DNA from: Minisyncoccota bacterium
Lineage (GTDB): Bacteria; Patescibacteriota; Minisyncoccia; UBA6257; JAKLIH01
Length of the DNA: 15,941 bases
Direction: 5' to 3'
Assembly (NCBI GenBank): GCA_028691405.1
Contig: JAQUZI010000002.1
Location: 10,018 to 25,958 of the forward strand
The notes under the pieces were generated by a model. The model did not search any database, was not told where the DNA came from, and saw only the letters and a list, made by a program, of their open reading frames with translations. The translations under genes and the position numbers were made by a program. Positions 1-9,100 of this stretch are shown in pieces; position 1 is the stretch's first letter; every line of letters starts with the position of its first letter.

Positions 1-96
1 CTTGATGTTAAAACATTAAAAGACTTAGATATTATACCTACAGTTGAAATTGATTTTAAAAAACCAGAAAATTTATTTAATAAGATTGATGAGTAA
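1..96 (+). CDS. C-terminal fragment of an unidentified gene upstream of smpB
   Basis: An open frame enters from the left edge and ends at TAA (94-96), giving 31 residues that finish NLFNKIDE. No motif is recognisable and the family cannot be named from this tail. The stop overlaps the smpB start in an ATGAGTAA arrangement (89-96), which implies the two genes are co-transcribed and possibly translationally coupled. The reading frame choice rests on this overlap and on the absence of stops in it. Confidence 0.55.
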   Translation, partial: LDVKTLKDLDIIPTVEIDFKKPENLFNKIDE

Positions 97-535
97 TATT
101 TTAGCAACAAACAAAAAAGCTTTCTTTGATTATGAAGTCAAAGAAACGGTTGAAGCTGGTATTGTATTAAAGGGATATGAAGTAAAGGCGGTTAAAAAAT
201 CACATATCAGTTTAAATGGATCTTATGCTACTTTTCATAAAAAAGAGCTGTTTTTAATTAATGCTACTATTTCTGAGTATCAAGCTAAAAACCAACCTAA
301 AAGTTATGATAAAACAGCCAGTCGTAAGCTATTGTTAAAGAAAAATGAGCTGGAAGACTTATGAAGAGAAGTACAGGAAAAAAGAATGGTTTTAATCCCT
401 TTAAAGGCATATATTAAGGGAAATATCGTTAAAATAGAGATTGGCATATGCAGACCAAAGAAAAAATACGACAAAAGAGAGGTTTTAAAAAGAAAAGCAG
501 TGGATAAAGCGATAAAATCGTCTTTAAAAAATTAA
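89..535 (+). CDS. smpB: SsrA-binding protein SmpB (trans-translation)
   Basis: SmpB binds tmRNA and brings it to stalled ribosomes so that the nascent chain is tagged and the ribosome freed. The 148-residue product is about the normal size. Family landmarks are present in order: an N-terminal NKKAFFDYEV segment, GYEVKAVKK, LINATISEY, SRKLLLKK, LIPLKAYIKG, and the basic C-terminal tail with KKKYDKRE that contacts the decoding centre. The start at 89 is chosen because the preceding frame-compatible ATG at 44 lies inside the upstream gene and because 89 gives a normal N-terminus. One in-frame TGA (362-364, residue 92) falls at a position usually occupied by a hydrophobic residue, which suits Trp. 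Under the standard code the gene would be cut to about 60% of its length. Confidence 0.95.
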
Positions 536-606
536 TGCGTTAAAGGCTTGCGTTTTTAAATAAAATATGATAGAGTGATGTTAATTAAATCAAAGAATAA
601 TAACGA

Positions 607-873
607 ATGAATATGACAAAAACAGATACAAAGGCTAAAATAATTTCAAAAGTTAAAATACATGATAAAGACACAGGTTCTCCTGAGGTGCAAATATCAT
701 TGCTTCAACAAAATATTGGTGTTTTGACTGATCATCTTAAAAAGCATCCTAAAGACGTTGATGCTAAAAGAGGGTTACTTGAGATTGTAGCTAAAAGAAG
801 AAAATTGATAAATTATTTAGAGAAGAAATCAAAAAAGAGATTTAATGCTTTAAGTAAAAAAATGAAGATTTAA
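607..873 (+). CDS. rpsO: 30S ribosomal protein S15
   Basis: S15 is a primary binder of the central domain of 16S rRNA in the small subunit. The 88-residue length matches the family. The signature segments are clear: HDKDTGSPEVQI, LTDHLKKHPKD, then RGLLEIVAKRRKLINYL. It starts at ATG 607, with a second ATG two codons later that is equally possible, and no strong Shine-Dalgarno sequence precedes either. It lies between smpB and pnp. The rpsO-pnp order is widespread in bacteria, but here a terminator hairpin separates the two, so pnp probably has its own promoter or depends on readthrough. The gene contains no TGA and no tryptophan. Confidence 0.97.
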   Translation: MNMTKTDTKAKIISKVKIHDKDTGSPEVQISLLQQNIGVLTDHLKKHPKDVDAKRGLLEIVAKRRKLINYLEKKSKKRFNALSKKMKI

Positions 874-882
874 ATCCCAAAC

Positions 883-907
883 AAAGAACAAATTGTTCTT
901 TTTTTGG
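883..907 (+). terminator. Intrinsic terminator after rpsO
   Basis: AAAGAACA (883-890) pairs with TGTTCTTT (894-901) around a 3-base loop and runs straight into a T tract. It starts ten bases after the rpsO stop. The stem is AT-rich and weak in GC, so termination may be partial and allow some readthrough into pnp. Confidence 0.65.
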
Positions 908-1019
908 TTTAAATATATTAATAAAAATACCTTAAGCAATAACTAATCATATTTATTTTGTTTGAAAATATATTTCAATTAAAATAAATATGGTTAATGC
1001 TTGGGGATAAACATATATT

Positions 1020-3131
1020 ATGGATTTTAAAGAATTCAAAATGGATGTTAATGGTGTGTCATTAACAGTTAGACATTCACTATTAGCAAAGCAAGCCAAT
1101 GGTTCTATTTTGGCTAAACTGGGCGATACAGAAGTATTAGCTATTGCTGTAATGGGGAATAAAGACAATTTTGAAAATGATTGTATGCCATTATCAGTAA
1201 ACTATGAAGAAAAATACTATGCTTCTGGCAAATTGTTTGGAAGTCGTTTTATACGACGTGAATCTAGACCTTCAGAAACTGCAGTTTTAACAAGCAGAAT
1301 GATTGATAGAACAATAAGACCATTATTTAATCCTTATTTAAGAAGAGAGGTGCAAGTTAATACTACTTGTTTATCTTTTGATGATGTAAACGATCCTGAT
1401 ATTTTAGCAACTATTGCTTCTTCTTTGGCTTTAATGATTTCTAATATTCCTTGAAATGGACCAGTTGGTTCAGTTAGAATTGGTTATACCAAAGAGGGTA
1501 AGTTTATTATTAACCCTGGCTATATTGATAGAGAAGAAAATTTGGAATTTGAAATGGTATTGTCAGGCGTTAAGGATAAAATCAATATGATAGAATTTCA
1601 AGGAAATGAAATATCCGAAGATTTAATTGCTCAAGGATTTGAGATGGGACAAAAAGTTATAAATGATATTTGTGATTTTCAAGAAAAAATTACAAAAGAA
1701 ATCGGATTAAGTAAAACTATGTTAAACTTTGTTGAAATTGAAAGCTCTTTGAAAACAAGAGTTTATGATTTGATTAAAGAAAAACAAAAAGAAATATTAT
1801 TCAGTAGTTCCTTAAGTAAATTAGAAAAACAAACCGAAATGGAATTGCTTATTGATTCAGTTAAAGAGCAATTAGCTGGTGAGGGGTTTGATGAAGAAAA
1901 ATTAAATACAGTAAGTTTAATTGTTGAAGAATTAACTAATGATATATTGCATGAACAAGTTTTAAATCATGATACAAGACCTGATGGTAGATCTTTAACT
2001 CAAATTCGGCCATTAGATGCTCAAGTTGATGTTATCACTAGAACTCATGGAAATGCGTTATTTGTTCGCGGCGATACTCAAACTTTATCAGTCACAACAT
2101 TGGGATCTCCATTAGAAACACTTACTATTCAAGGAATGGAAATTGTAGGCGAAAAAAGATATATACATCATTATAATTTCCCTCAATGATCAGTAGGGGA
2201 AGTTGGTAGATCTAGACCACCAGGCAGAAGAGAAATAGGGCATGGCGCTTTAGCTGAAAAAGCATTGTTGCCAGTGGTTCCTGCTAAAAAAGATTTTCCT
2301 TATACTATTCGTGTTGTATCAGAAGTTTTATCATCAAATGGTTCTAGTTCTATGGCTTCAACTTGTTCTTCCTGTTTATCATTAATGGCGGCTGGTGTAC
2401 CTTTAAAAGAGATGGTAGCTGGTATTGCTATGGGAGTAATTATTGATGAGAAAAATGAATCTAATTACAAAATATTAACTGATATTCAAGGACCAGAAGA
2501 TCATTATGGTGATATGGATTTTAAAGTTGCTGGTACTAAAAATGGGGTAAATGCTTTACAATTAGATGTAAAAGTAAATGGCATTAATGCTGAATTATTA
2601 AGAAAGGCATTGTCTCAAGCAAAAGAAGCTAGGTTGTTCATTCTTGAAACAATGAAAAAAGCTATTAGCGAGCCAAGAAAGGAAATTTCAGAATATGCGC
2701 CTAAGATAATTTCTTTTGAAGTTAATCCAGATAAAATAGGTGAAATTATTGGTAGTGGTGGAAAAACAATTAATAAAATAATTGAGGCCACTGATACTAA
2801 AATAGATATAGAAGAAAAAACAGTTTATGTATTAGGTATGGATATGGAAAAAGTTTTGAAAGCTAAAAATATTATTGAGAACTTAATAAAAGAATATGAA
2901 GTTGGTGATATTATTGAAGGCACTGTTGATGAAATTAAAGATTTTGGAGCAATTGTATATTTTGATAGCAATCATAGTGGGCTACTTCATATATCAGAAA
3001 TAGATCATAAAAGAATCAATAAAGTGACTGATGTTTTAAAGGTAGGTGATAAATTAAGATTGAAAATTATTAAAATTGAAAATGGCAAAATATCTCTTTC
3101 TTTAAAAGCTTTAAAAGAAATTAAGAAATAA
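1020..3131 (+). CDS. pnp: Polyribonucleotide nucleotidyltransferase (PNPase)
   Basis: PNPase degrades RNA 3' to 5' by phosphorolysis and works as a trimer. At 703 residues it is full length, with domains in order: first RNase PH fold (RESRPSETAVLTSRMIDR), an alpha-helical linker, second RNase PH fold (HYNFP, GRREIGHGALAEKAL, FPYTIRVVSE, NGSSSMAS), a KH domain with the GSGG loop (IIGSGGKTINKI) and a C-terminal S1 domain (GDIIEGTVDEIKDFGAIV). The catalytic acidic stretch EDHYGDMDFKVAGT is intact. Two in-frame TGA codons, at 1452 (residue 145, IP-W-NGPVG) and 2187 (residue 390, NFPQ-W-SVGE), sit where relatives carry aromatic residues, again supporting Trp. One departure is SLMAAGVP where MDAGVP is usual. 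PNPase is absent from mollicutes as far as I know, which matters for placing this organism. Confidence 0.97.
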
Positions 3132-3135
3132 CTTA

Positions 3136-3163
3136 AAAAACACCAATTTGCATTGGTGTTTTT
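3136..3163. terminator. Bidirectional terminator between convergent pnp and rsmA
   Basis: A perfect 10-bp stem, AAACACCAAT (3138-3147) with ATTGGTGTTT (3152-3161), closes a 4-base loop. It has A-rich sequence on the left and T-rich on the right, so it works on either strand. It begins a few bases after the pnp stop (3129-3131), and its right edge touches the rsmA stop codon (3162-3164 on the minus strand), so one hairpin ends both transcripts. Confidence 0.85.
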
Positions 3164-3944
3164 AGATGTTATCAATTAGCTTAATTCATGTGTTAAAATC
3201 AAGTTGTTCTGGCCTTGATTTAATATCAATATTAAGTTTGGAAAATATTTCTAAATATTCTAAATCTTTTTGATAGTAATTTTTAAAATTTGAAATTAAC
3301 ATTTTTCTTGGTTGGCGAAAGCCAGCATTAATTGCTTTTTCAAATTTAGAAATATATGATTTAGTGTATTTTTTGTTTTTAGAATAAAGGGCGATTATGG
3401 CAGAATCAACTTTTGGTTGAGGTTTAAAATTTTGTTTTTTTACAGTTGTAATATATTTAGTGTCAAAAAAAAGATTAATATACATTCTTAGTTTATTATT
3501 TGCTATTTCTTTTTTTGCTATTTTTGCAGCTAGTTCTTTTTGAGTCATGAGCACAATTGTGTTTGGTTTAGGATCGTTTTCAAAAAAAAGACGAAATAAA
3601 AAAGACGATAAATAATATGGAATATTAGCTACAATTTTAAATTTATCAATCTTTTGTTTTAAAAATATTGCATAATATTTTCTAATATCATCAATAATTA
3701 ATGTAAAATTAGGATCGTCTTTAAATTGATCTGTTAATATGCTCTCCATACGCTTGTCAGCTTCAACTGATACAACTTTAGCATTGGCTTTTAGGAGCTC
3801 TCTCGTTAAATTGCCTGTACCGGGTCCAATTTCTAGTATTAAATCATTTTTATCTATATTAGCCGCTTGAACCATAGCATTTAATATGGTTCTGTTGTTT
3901 AGAAAGTTTTGACCTAGTGATTTTTTAGCCTTTATATTTTTCAT
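3162..3944 (-). CDS. rsmA: 16S rRNA dimethyladenosine transferase RsmA (KsgA)
   Basis: RsmA uses S-adenosylmethionine to dimethylate the two adjacent adenines in the 3'-terminal hairpin of 16S rRNA. The start MKNIKAKKSLGQNFL matches the family's N-terminal KSLGQNFL signature. Motif I is LEIGPGTGNLTREL and motif IV is NIPYYLSS, both intact; the later FKPQPKVDSAI segment is also typical. The apparent stop at 3186-3188 is TGA. Reading it as Trp (residue 253) extends the protein to TAA at 3162-3164 with the tail FNTWIKLIDNI, which resembles the usual C-terminal '..W..L' end of RsmA. Total length is 260 residues. An AAAGG six bases before the ATG is one of the few Shine-Dalgarno-like sequences in this window. 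Confidence 0.96.
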
Positions 3945-3953
3945 GTAAAACCT

Positions 3954-3982
3954 TTGATATTTTTAAAAAAATAGTGTATAAT
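3954..3982 (+). promoter_or_regulatory. Sigma70-type promoter of the secretion operon
   Basis: TTGATA (3954-3959) and a consensus TATAAT (3977-3982) are separated by 17 bases. The expected transcription start is near 3989, which leaves a leader of about 15 bases before the ATG at 4004. This makes the in-frame ATG at 3983 unlikely as a start. It lies in the gap divergent from rsmA and is the best promoter on the left side of the window. Confidence 0.7.
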
Positions 3983-4003
3983 ATGGTTAATAAAAAGTAT
4001 ACT

Positions 4004-5254
4004 ATGTTCTATTTTTGATACATTTATTTATATAGATATTATATCAATAATATTAAAAAAATACAAAAGATTTTAAGACCAGTTAATACATTGGTTAGGT
4101 CTTTGATTGAAAAAATATTAAAGAAAATTTATATTAGATATTGATATTTTCTTTTACTTAAAAAAGCCAAAGTTAATTCCGGAGCAATCGCCGTTGTTGG
4201 GTTTTTTATATTAGCTCTTAATTTATCTTTAGTATTATCTGGCATGTCTAAAAGTTTTTATACTGGGCTGCTAAGTGAAGTTGATATTGTCGTTGAGTCG
4301 GTTGATATTCAAGAGGCCAATGCAATTGAAAATCCTATTTCTGTTAATGATGTTAATATTGATAGTTATCTTTATTATCAAAATTTAAATATGGAAGCTA
4401 AGTCAGATAATTTCTTAGACCTATATTTAATTGAAGATAAGAAATTTTTATTAAGATCAACTGAATTAATTCAATTTGAAATGAGCTTGTCTAGACCAGA
4501 TAGGATCATGACCTACGTTGTTAAATCAGGTGATTCGTTAGGAAAGATTGCTGATCATTTTGGTATTAATGTTGAGACAATTAAAACAGCTAATTCTTTA
4601 AAAAATAGCGTTATTAATCCTGGTCAAGAGTTAGTAATTTTACCAATATCAGGTATTTACTATAAGGTTAAAAAAGGAGATACACTGGGTGGACTAGCAA
4701 TCAAACATAAAATATCTGCTTCCGTAATTAGAGAATATAATGGTTTAGAAAATGATGTTTTAAGGATAGACCAAAAAATCATTTTGCCTGGAGCAAAAGA
4801 ACAAACAATAATTAGTACAGCAAAAACATCATCATTAAAAGTTTATTCTAGTAATCCGGCTGATGGGAAAAAGGTTGTCGAAACAAGAACAACAGAAAGT
4901 GATTTCTTTATTTATCCTACTGTTGGGTGAAACTGAGGTACAGCTCATGGTGTTAATAATAGTGCTGTTGATATTGCCAATGCATGTGGAACACCTATTT
5001 ACGCTAGTGCTGACGGTGTTGTAATTGACGTTAAATCTAGTGGATATAACGGTGGTTATGGCTTATATCTAAAGATAAGACATAATAACGGAACGTCAAC
5101 TTTATATGCTCATTTAAGTAAGATTTTAGTAACCAATGGTCAATATGTTTCCCAAGGTCAATTAATAGGGAAAATGGGGACAACAGGAAGGTCAACTGGT
5201 TGCCATTTACATTTTGAGGTTCATGGTACAAAAAATCCATTTATTAAAAATTAG
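4004..5254 (+). CDS. Membrane-anchored LysM / M23-family (LytM-like) protein, zinc site altered
   Basis: The 416-residue product has a basic, aromatic-rich N-terminus, one membrane segment (about residues 62-82), two LysM repeats that bind peptidoglycan glycans (about 170-216 and 218-264), and a C-terminal M23/LytM domain (about 305-416) starting VGWNWG. M23 enzymes cut peptidoglycan cross-bridges with a zinc held by HxxxD and HxH. Here D323, H370 (YAHLS), H401 and H403 (CHLHFE) are present. The residue four before D323 is Asn319, not His, so the first ligand looks lost. The protein may be inactive as an enzyme and act as a wall anchor or activator, or H315 may substitute. TGA-encoded Trp occur at residues 5, 47, 309 and 311. 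The start at 4004 fits the promoter; the next ATG (4244) would lose the membrane segment. Confidence 0.85.
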
Positions 5255-5266
5255 TAAAAAATTAAT

Positions 5267-7516
5267 ATGCTACAAAAAATAGCCAAAAAATCACTTTTAA
5301 TCTTTTTGCTTTTTATTTTAACTATATCTAGTGTTATTGCTCCTATGAGGGCAGGTATTGTTAATGCTATACCTCCTTCCGAACTAGTTGCCGTAGAAGA
5401 TCCGGCTAATAATGATCTTGTGAACAAGTGTGGTACCTGTGTTGTGGCCGTAGATACCAACCGATGGACTCCATTTAGAATATTCTTTTCAGCAATGGAT
5501 CTAGCATTATCTGCTATTCCAAGATTTATGGTATTTGTATCAAAATGAATTGTAATTTTATTGGCTACTATATTAAATAATTTAATGTCTCCAGCAGAAG
5601 GTTCATACTTTTTTGTATTAAATAGGTTTTTAAATCCAGATGGTATTGTTTTTTGAATATGAAAAACTGCTTTAAATTATGCTAATATTTTAATCACTTT
5701 ATTTTTAATATGGATTGCTATTAGTATTATTCTAGAAAGAAAAGAATATACATCATACCAAAGTTTAATTAAAATAATTGTGGCGGCATTGTTGGTTAAT
5801 TTTTCTTTGGTAATTTGTACTTTGTTCGTTGATATTTCTAATTATTTGTCTGTCTTGTTTATGCAGAATGTTTCTGGTGACGCTTTTTCGTGCTTATATG
5901 CTTGCACTATTCATAAAATAGCAAATATGTTTAACTGCGCTGCCACAAAAATGACTTTGTCTGAAACTATATCTAATTCTGTTGCTCTAGTTGTCGCCCT
6001 TATCTTTATTGGTCAATTACTAGGTTTGATTATTTATGTTTTACTGCGTATGCTTTATTTATGATTTTTAGTTGGAATTTCTCCTGTGGCTTTTGTGCTC
6101 GCCGCTATACCAGAAACTCGCCCAATCTTTAAAAAATGGAAAAGTTTATTTACTACATATTTAATTCAACTGCCATTACTTGCTTTTGCTTCTTATTTTA
6201 TATTAAATTTAATGATCTATTTATCTAATAGTATTATGTCGCCATCAGCTCCTTATAGCCAAAATTTGGGAGGAGATAACTTTTTAGCTTTTACGTTGGC
6301 TGTTGTTTTACTTATAATTATTTTAGCTCAATCTTTATTGTCAGTTGCTCAAGCTATTGGAGTTCAACAGGTAACAATGATGTCAGAAAAAGTAAACAGT
6401 TGAGCTAAGAAAGGATGGGATGCTGTTAGAAAGCCAGCGATGAATTACGCTTCAAAAAAGATTTTGGCAACCAAGCCTGTTCAATCAGCGCTTGACCAAG
6501 GGAGAAAAGCCAAATGAGGTTGGTTGGCCAATACTTCAAATACAATAAGAAAGAAGATGGAAGGAGATCAGAAAATCACGGCTAATAATATAAGTAGGTG
6601 AGTAGAAAATAAAAATATTGGTATGCTTGAAAGAGCTCTAAGACAGCACGCTGATCCTAAGCTTGGTGATCCTTCAATTTTCCAAGGAGCAATGGCTGGA
6701 TTAGCTCAATTAGAATCAAAAGGGGATTATAAAGGAGGAAAACATAAGGAACAAAAAAATATGTCTCGGCTTAAAACAATTATGAGTTATGATATTTTTG
6801 CCGATACTCCAGCTGGTTCATTCTTGAAAGACCGCTATAACTGAATAAAATCTGGGCCAGATTGAAGTGATGAAGAAAAGCACAAAGAACATTATGCTGC
6901 AAAAGCAAAGGGTGTTTTAGGGAACAAAGCTTCTCCGGGTGCTATAAAAAGCAAAGCTGAAGAACTTGCCTACTATATGCCTTTCCAAAACCAAGGTGAG
7001 GTAGATAAAACTGGCAAGCCAGATCTTGATAATAAAATTTATTCTAAAATGATGGGTGGTTTATATGAAAGATTGAATAAATCAGATAAATTTGGTAAGA
7101 ATGATTGGATGACGGACTTCCAAAGACTGTATGATGCAAGTAAACAAAACCAAAACCCTGATCAATTCTTAAAAATATTTAAAGATTTCCAAAAAACATT
7201 TAGACAAGAAGATATGTGAAAGATATTTATTAGTTTGCCTTACTCTTTGCGTGGAAAGTTCTGAACAAATATTGCTAAAATGGCTATAGTTGCTAAAAAA
7301 GTGAAGGACAACAAGATGAAAAACAAATCTATACAAGAGTGGTTTGATGAGTTGGATAAAGACCCAAAGACACTTAAAAGAGATTCTAGAGCAGCCCTTA
7401 TTGATATCGCGGACGGCAATACCCTAACTGAAAAAACAAACAACAGTTGAATGGCTATTAGAGGCAAGTTGCCATTTGCAGGTGCACTAGAAAAAAATGG
7501 TTTTATAGACCCTTAA
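5267..7516 (+). CDS. VirB6/TrbL-like polytopic membrane protein with long hydrophilic tail
   Basis: This 749-residue protein is probably the membrane channel platform of the secretion system. It opens with a signal-like hydrophobic stretch (about 8-30) and has about seven further membrane segments, roughly at 80-105, 135-157, 167-190, 240-262, 263-282, 298-322 and 342-364. The stretch GISPVAFVLAAIPETR followed by a charged segment and another hydrophobic helix is typical of VirB6/TrbL-type proteins in reduced bacteria. From about 379 to the end it is soluble, charged and shows no familiar domain. Over ten in-frame TGA codons break it in the standard code, alongside about seven TGG codons; both fall in plausible Trp settings (FWIWK, KWGW, EWF). 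The assignment rests on topology and operon context, since this family is weakly conserved. Confidence 0.75.
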
Positions 7517-7591
7517 TACTAACAAAAATAAAAAATAATTTATAAAAGTATTGTATACAAATAAACTTATAGATAAAAATAAAATAACAAT

Positions 7592-8626
7592 ATGCAAGAC
7601 ATTACTGCTTTTGATATCTTTGATTACTTGCCGGCAAAAATACAAGAACTTTTGTTTAGTCAGTATATGGATAATGTTATGGAAAATGTTTTTTCTATAG
7701 CTAGTGTTTCAACTGACAATCAAACAGAACTACATAGAGATGTAGTAAGCGTTTTGATTGGTAAATACGATATAGAAAAATTAAAAGAGCTTTTAAAGAA
7801 TAAGTATGAGCTAAGTGAAAGTATGATTAACATTGTTATTAATTTTTTAAACTCTAAACTTTTTGGTTTTTTAAAAACAGAAATGCAACAAACAAAATCA
7901 ATATATGAACAAGCTGAAAAAGAAGGTGTAAACGGCATTAATAAAGATATGAACATACGCGAGGAAATGTCTAAAAAATCACCTGAAAAATTAGTTTCAT
8001 ATATACAAGAACTAGCCAACGCTCTAAAAGAAAAACCAGAAGAGACTAAGGAAGAGAAAAAGGTAATGTTTCCTGAATCAGCAGATATTGATTATAACGA
8101 AGATGGCACGAAGGAAGAGAAGCCAATTATTAAGTCTGTTCCAATAAAAAGAGAGGTTGTTATTAATTCTACACTACCAGAAGAGATTAAGGAAGAGAAA
8201 AAGGTAGGGGTTCCTGAATCAGCAGATGTTGATCACAATGAGGTTGCAGTTGAAAAAGAAGACGCTGCAAAAGAAGATGAAGAATCTATTTTATTAAAGG
8301 CTATGCGTAAAAACAAAGTAGAAAATACTGGAAAATTAAATGAATATTATAAGTCTTTAAAAAATAATTTAAGCGCTGTTGATAATAAGGAGAAGGAAAA
8401 TGTTTTTCAACCTCCTTTTAAGAGTGATACAAATAACCGTATTTTAATAGAATCTTCTTTTAATGATGGCACTGAGCAAAAGAAAATAAAAGACGAAAAG
8501 GGCAGTTCAGAAGAATTTAAAACTCCAGTAAAATATAATAGCTTTAACTATACGAAAAAAGAAGATAATAAGGAAACATTAAGTAAAAACGATAGTAAGT
8601 TCGTAGATTTAGGCGATTTTGATTAG
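7592..8626 (+). CDS. Hypothetical acidic protein with an internal repeat
   Basis: I do not recognise this 344-residue protein. Residues 1-110 look like a compact all-helical domain. From about 140 onward the chain is highly charged, rich in Glu, Lys, Asn and Ser, and probably disordered. It holds two imperfect copies of a unit beginning PEE-KEEKKV and continuing PESAD-D, 47 residues apart, and ends KFVDLGDFD. It has no signal peptide, no membrane segment and no tryptophan, so it is likely cytoplasmic. It lies between the VirB6-like and PrgI genes with gaps of 75 and 63 bases, the loosest spacing in the operon, so it may also have its own promoter. A cytoplasmic adaptor or regulator of the machine is possible, but nothing in the sequence proves it. 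Confidence 0.8.
   Translation: MQDITAFDIFDYLPAKIQELLFSQYMDNVMENVFSIASVSTDNQTELHRDVVSVLIGKYDIEKLKELLKNKYELSESMINIVINFLNSKLFGFLKTEMQQTKSIYEQAEKEGVNGINKDMNIREEMSKKSPEKLVSYIQELANALKEKPEETKEEKKVMFPESADIDYNEDGTKEEKPIIKSVPIKREVVINSTLPEEIKEEKKVGVPESADVDHNEVAVEKEDAAKEDEESILLKAMRKNKVENTGKLNEYYKSLKNNLSAVDNKEKENVFQPPFKSDTNNRILIESSFNDGTEQKKIKDEKGSSEEFKTPVKYNSFNYTKKEDNKETLSKNDSKFVDLGDFD
8036..8243 (+). repeat. Two imperfect direct copies inside the acidic protein gene
   Basis: A unit of about 67 bases beginning CCAGAAGAGA occurs at 8036 and again at 8177. The copies are 141 bases apart, an exact multiple of three, so the reading frame is kept. They are nearly identical at the DNA level apart from a few substitutions, which suggests a fairly recent in-frame duplication. 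Confidence 0.8.
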
Positions 8627-8634
8627 TAATTTCA

Positions 8635-8674
8635 TTGATAATTTTTTTGTTTTATGATACATTATATATATATT
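8635..8674 (+). promoter_or_regulatory. Possible internal promoter before prgI
   Basis: The 63-base gap before the PrgI gene is AT-rich and offers two weak pairings. One is TTGATA (8635-8640) with TACATT (8658-8663) at 17 bases. The other is TTGTTT (8647-8652) with TATATT (8669-8674) at 16 bases. Either could give separate expression of the prgI-to-pilin half of the operon. In such AT-rich sequence chance matches are common, so this is tentative. Confidence 0.3.
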
Positions 8675-8689
8675 TAAATTAATTTTATT

Positions 8690-9100
8690 ATGGGCAATTA
8701 TCAAGTACCACAATTTATTGAGGACGAATCCAAGCTGGTAGGGCCTTTTAGCTTTACCCAGTTGTTTATATTGGTTGGTGGTGGTGCTTTGGCTTTTATT
8801 TTTTATAAACTAATGAAGCCTTTTATTGGTATTCCTTTAGCTATAATTGTTGGCTTTATTGCGTGTTTAATATCTTTTGCTAGAATTAATGATATGCCTT
8901 TATATAAAATGATTTTACCAATGATAAAACATTTCGTATTGCCTAAATCATACCAATGAAGTAATTTTCGTAAAAAACAAGTTGTTGTAAACCAAGATAA
9001 TGATAATAAATTTAATTTAAGCAATCAAGATGAAAATAAAGAAAAGGATTTAAGTAAAGTTGATGCTTTAACTAAAATTTTAGACAAAGGCAATGAGTAA
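8690..9100 (+). CDS. PrgI-family membrane protein of a type IV secretion system
   Basis: PrgI proteins are small inner-membrane subunits encoded next to VirB4-type ATPases in conjugation systems of Gram-positive and CPR bacteria, and are counterparts of VirB3. The N-terminus has the family hallmark VPQFIEDESKLVGPFSFTQ, followed by two membrane helices (about 28-47 and 50-66), then the conserved ARINDMPLYKM and LPKSYQW segments. That final Trp (residue 90) is encoded by TGA at 8957-8959. After it comes a charged cytoplasmic tail of about 46 residues. Total length is 136 residues. The stop overlaps the start of the next gene (ATGAGTAA at 9093-9100), indicating coupled translation with the TraC-like partner. 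Confidence 0.9.

Noticed and set aside
536..606. Promoter for rpsO (TATGAT at 566-571)
   Set aside because: The -10-like hexamer is reasonable, but the only TTG-type -35 (548-553) is just 12 bases away. Not strong enough to list as a feature.
953..1168. Minus-strand open frame opposite pnp
   Set aside because: It overlaps the well-supported PNPase start on the other strand and has no recognisable product. The same applies to the minus-strand frames at 5037, 5251, 7240, 7720, 8803, 10112, 11708, 11974, 12459, 15180 and 15627, and to the plus-strand frames at 11954, 13238 and 14762.
1452..2189. UGA read as glycine (code of Gracilibacteria and Absconditabacteria) or as selenocysteine
   Set aside because: The TGA positions align with Trp or aromatic columns in DnaA, YidC, VirB4 and PNPase, not with Gly. 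They are far too frequent for selenocysteine and none lies at a Cys-type active site.
3983..3985. ATG at 3983 as the start of the LysM/M23 gene
   Set aside because: It lies directly after the TATAAT box and upstream of the expected transcription start, so it would not be in the message. ATG 4004 is preferred.
5267..7516. A run of broken short genes or a decaying pseudogene
   Set aside because: The fragments lie in one frame and are separated only by TGA, never by TAA, TAG or frameshifts. Essential genes (dnaA, pnp, yidC, rsmA) show the same pattern, so this is recoding, not decay.
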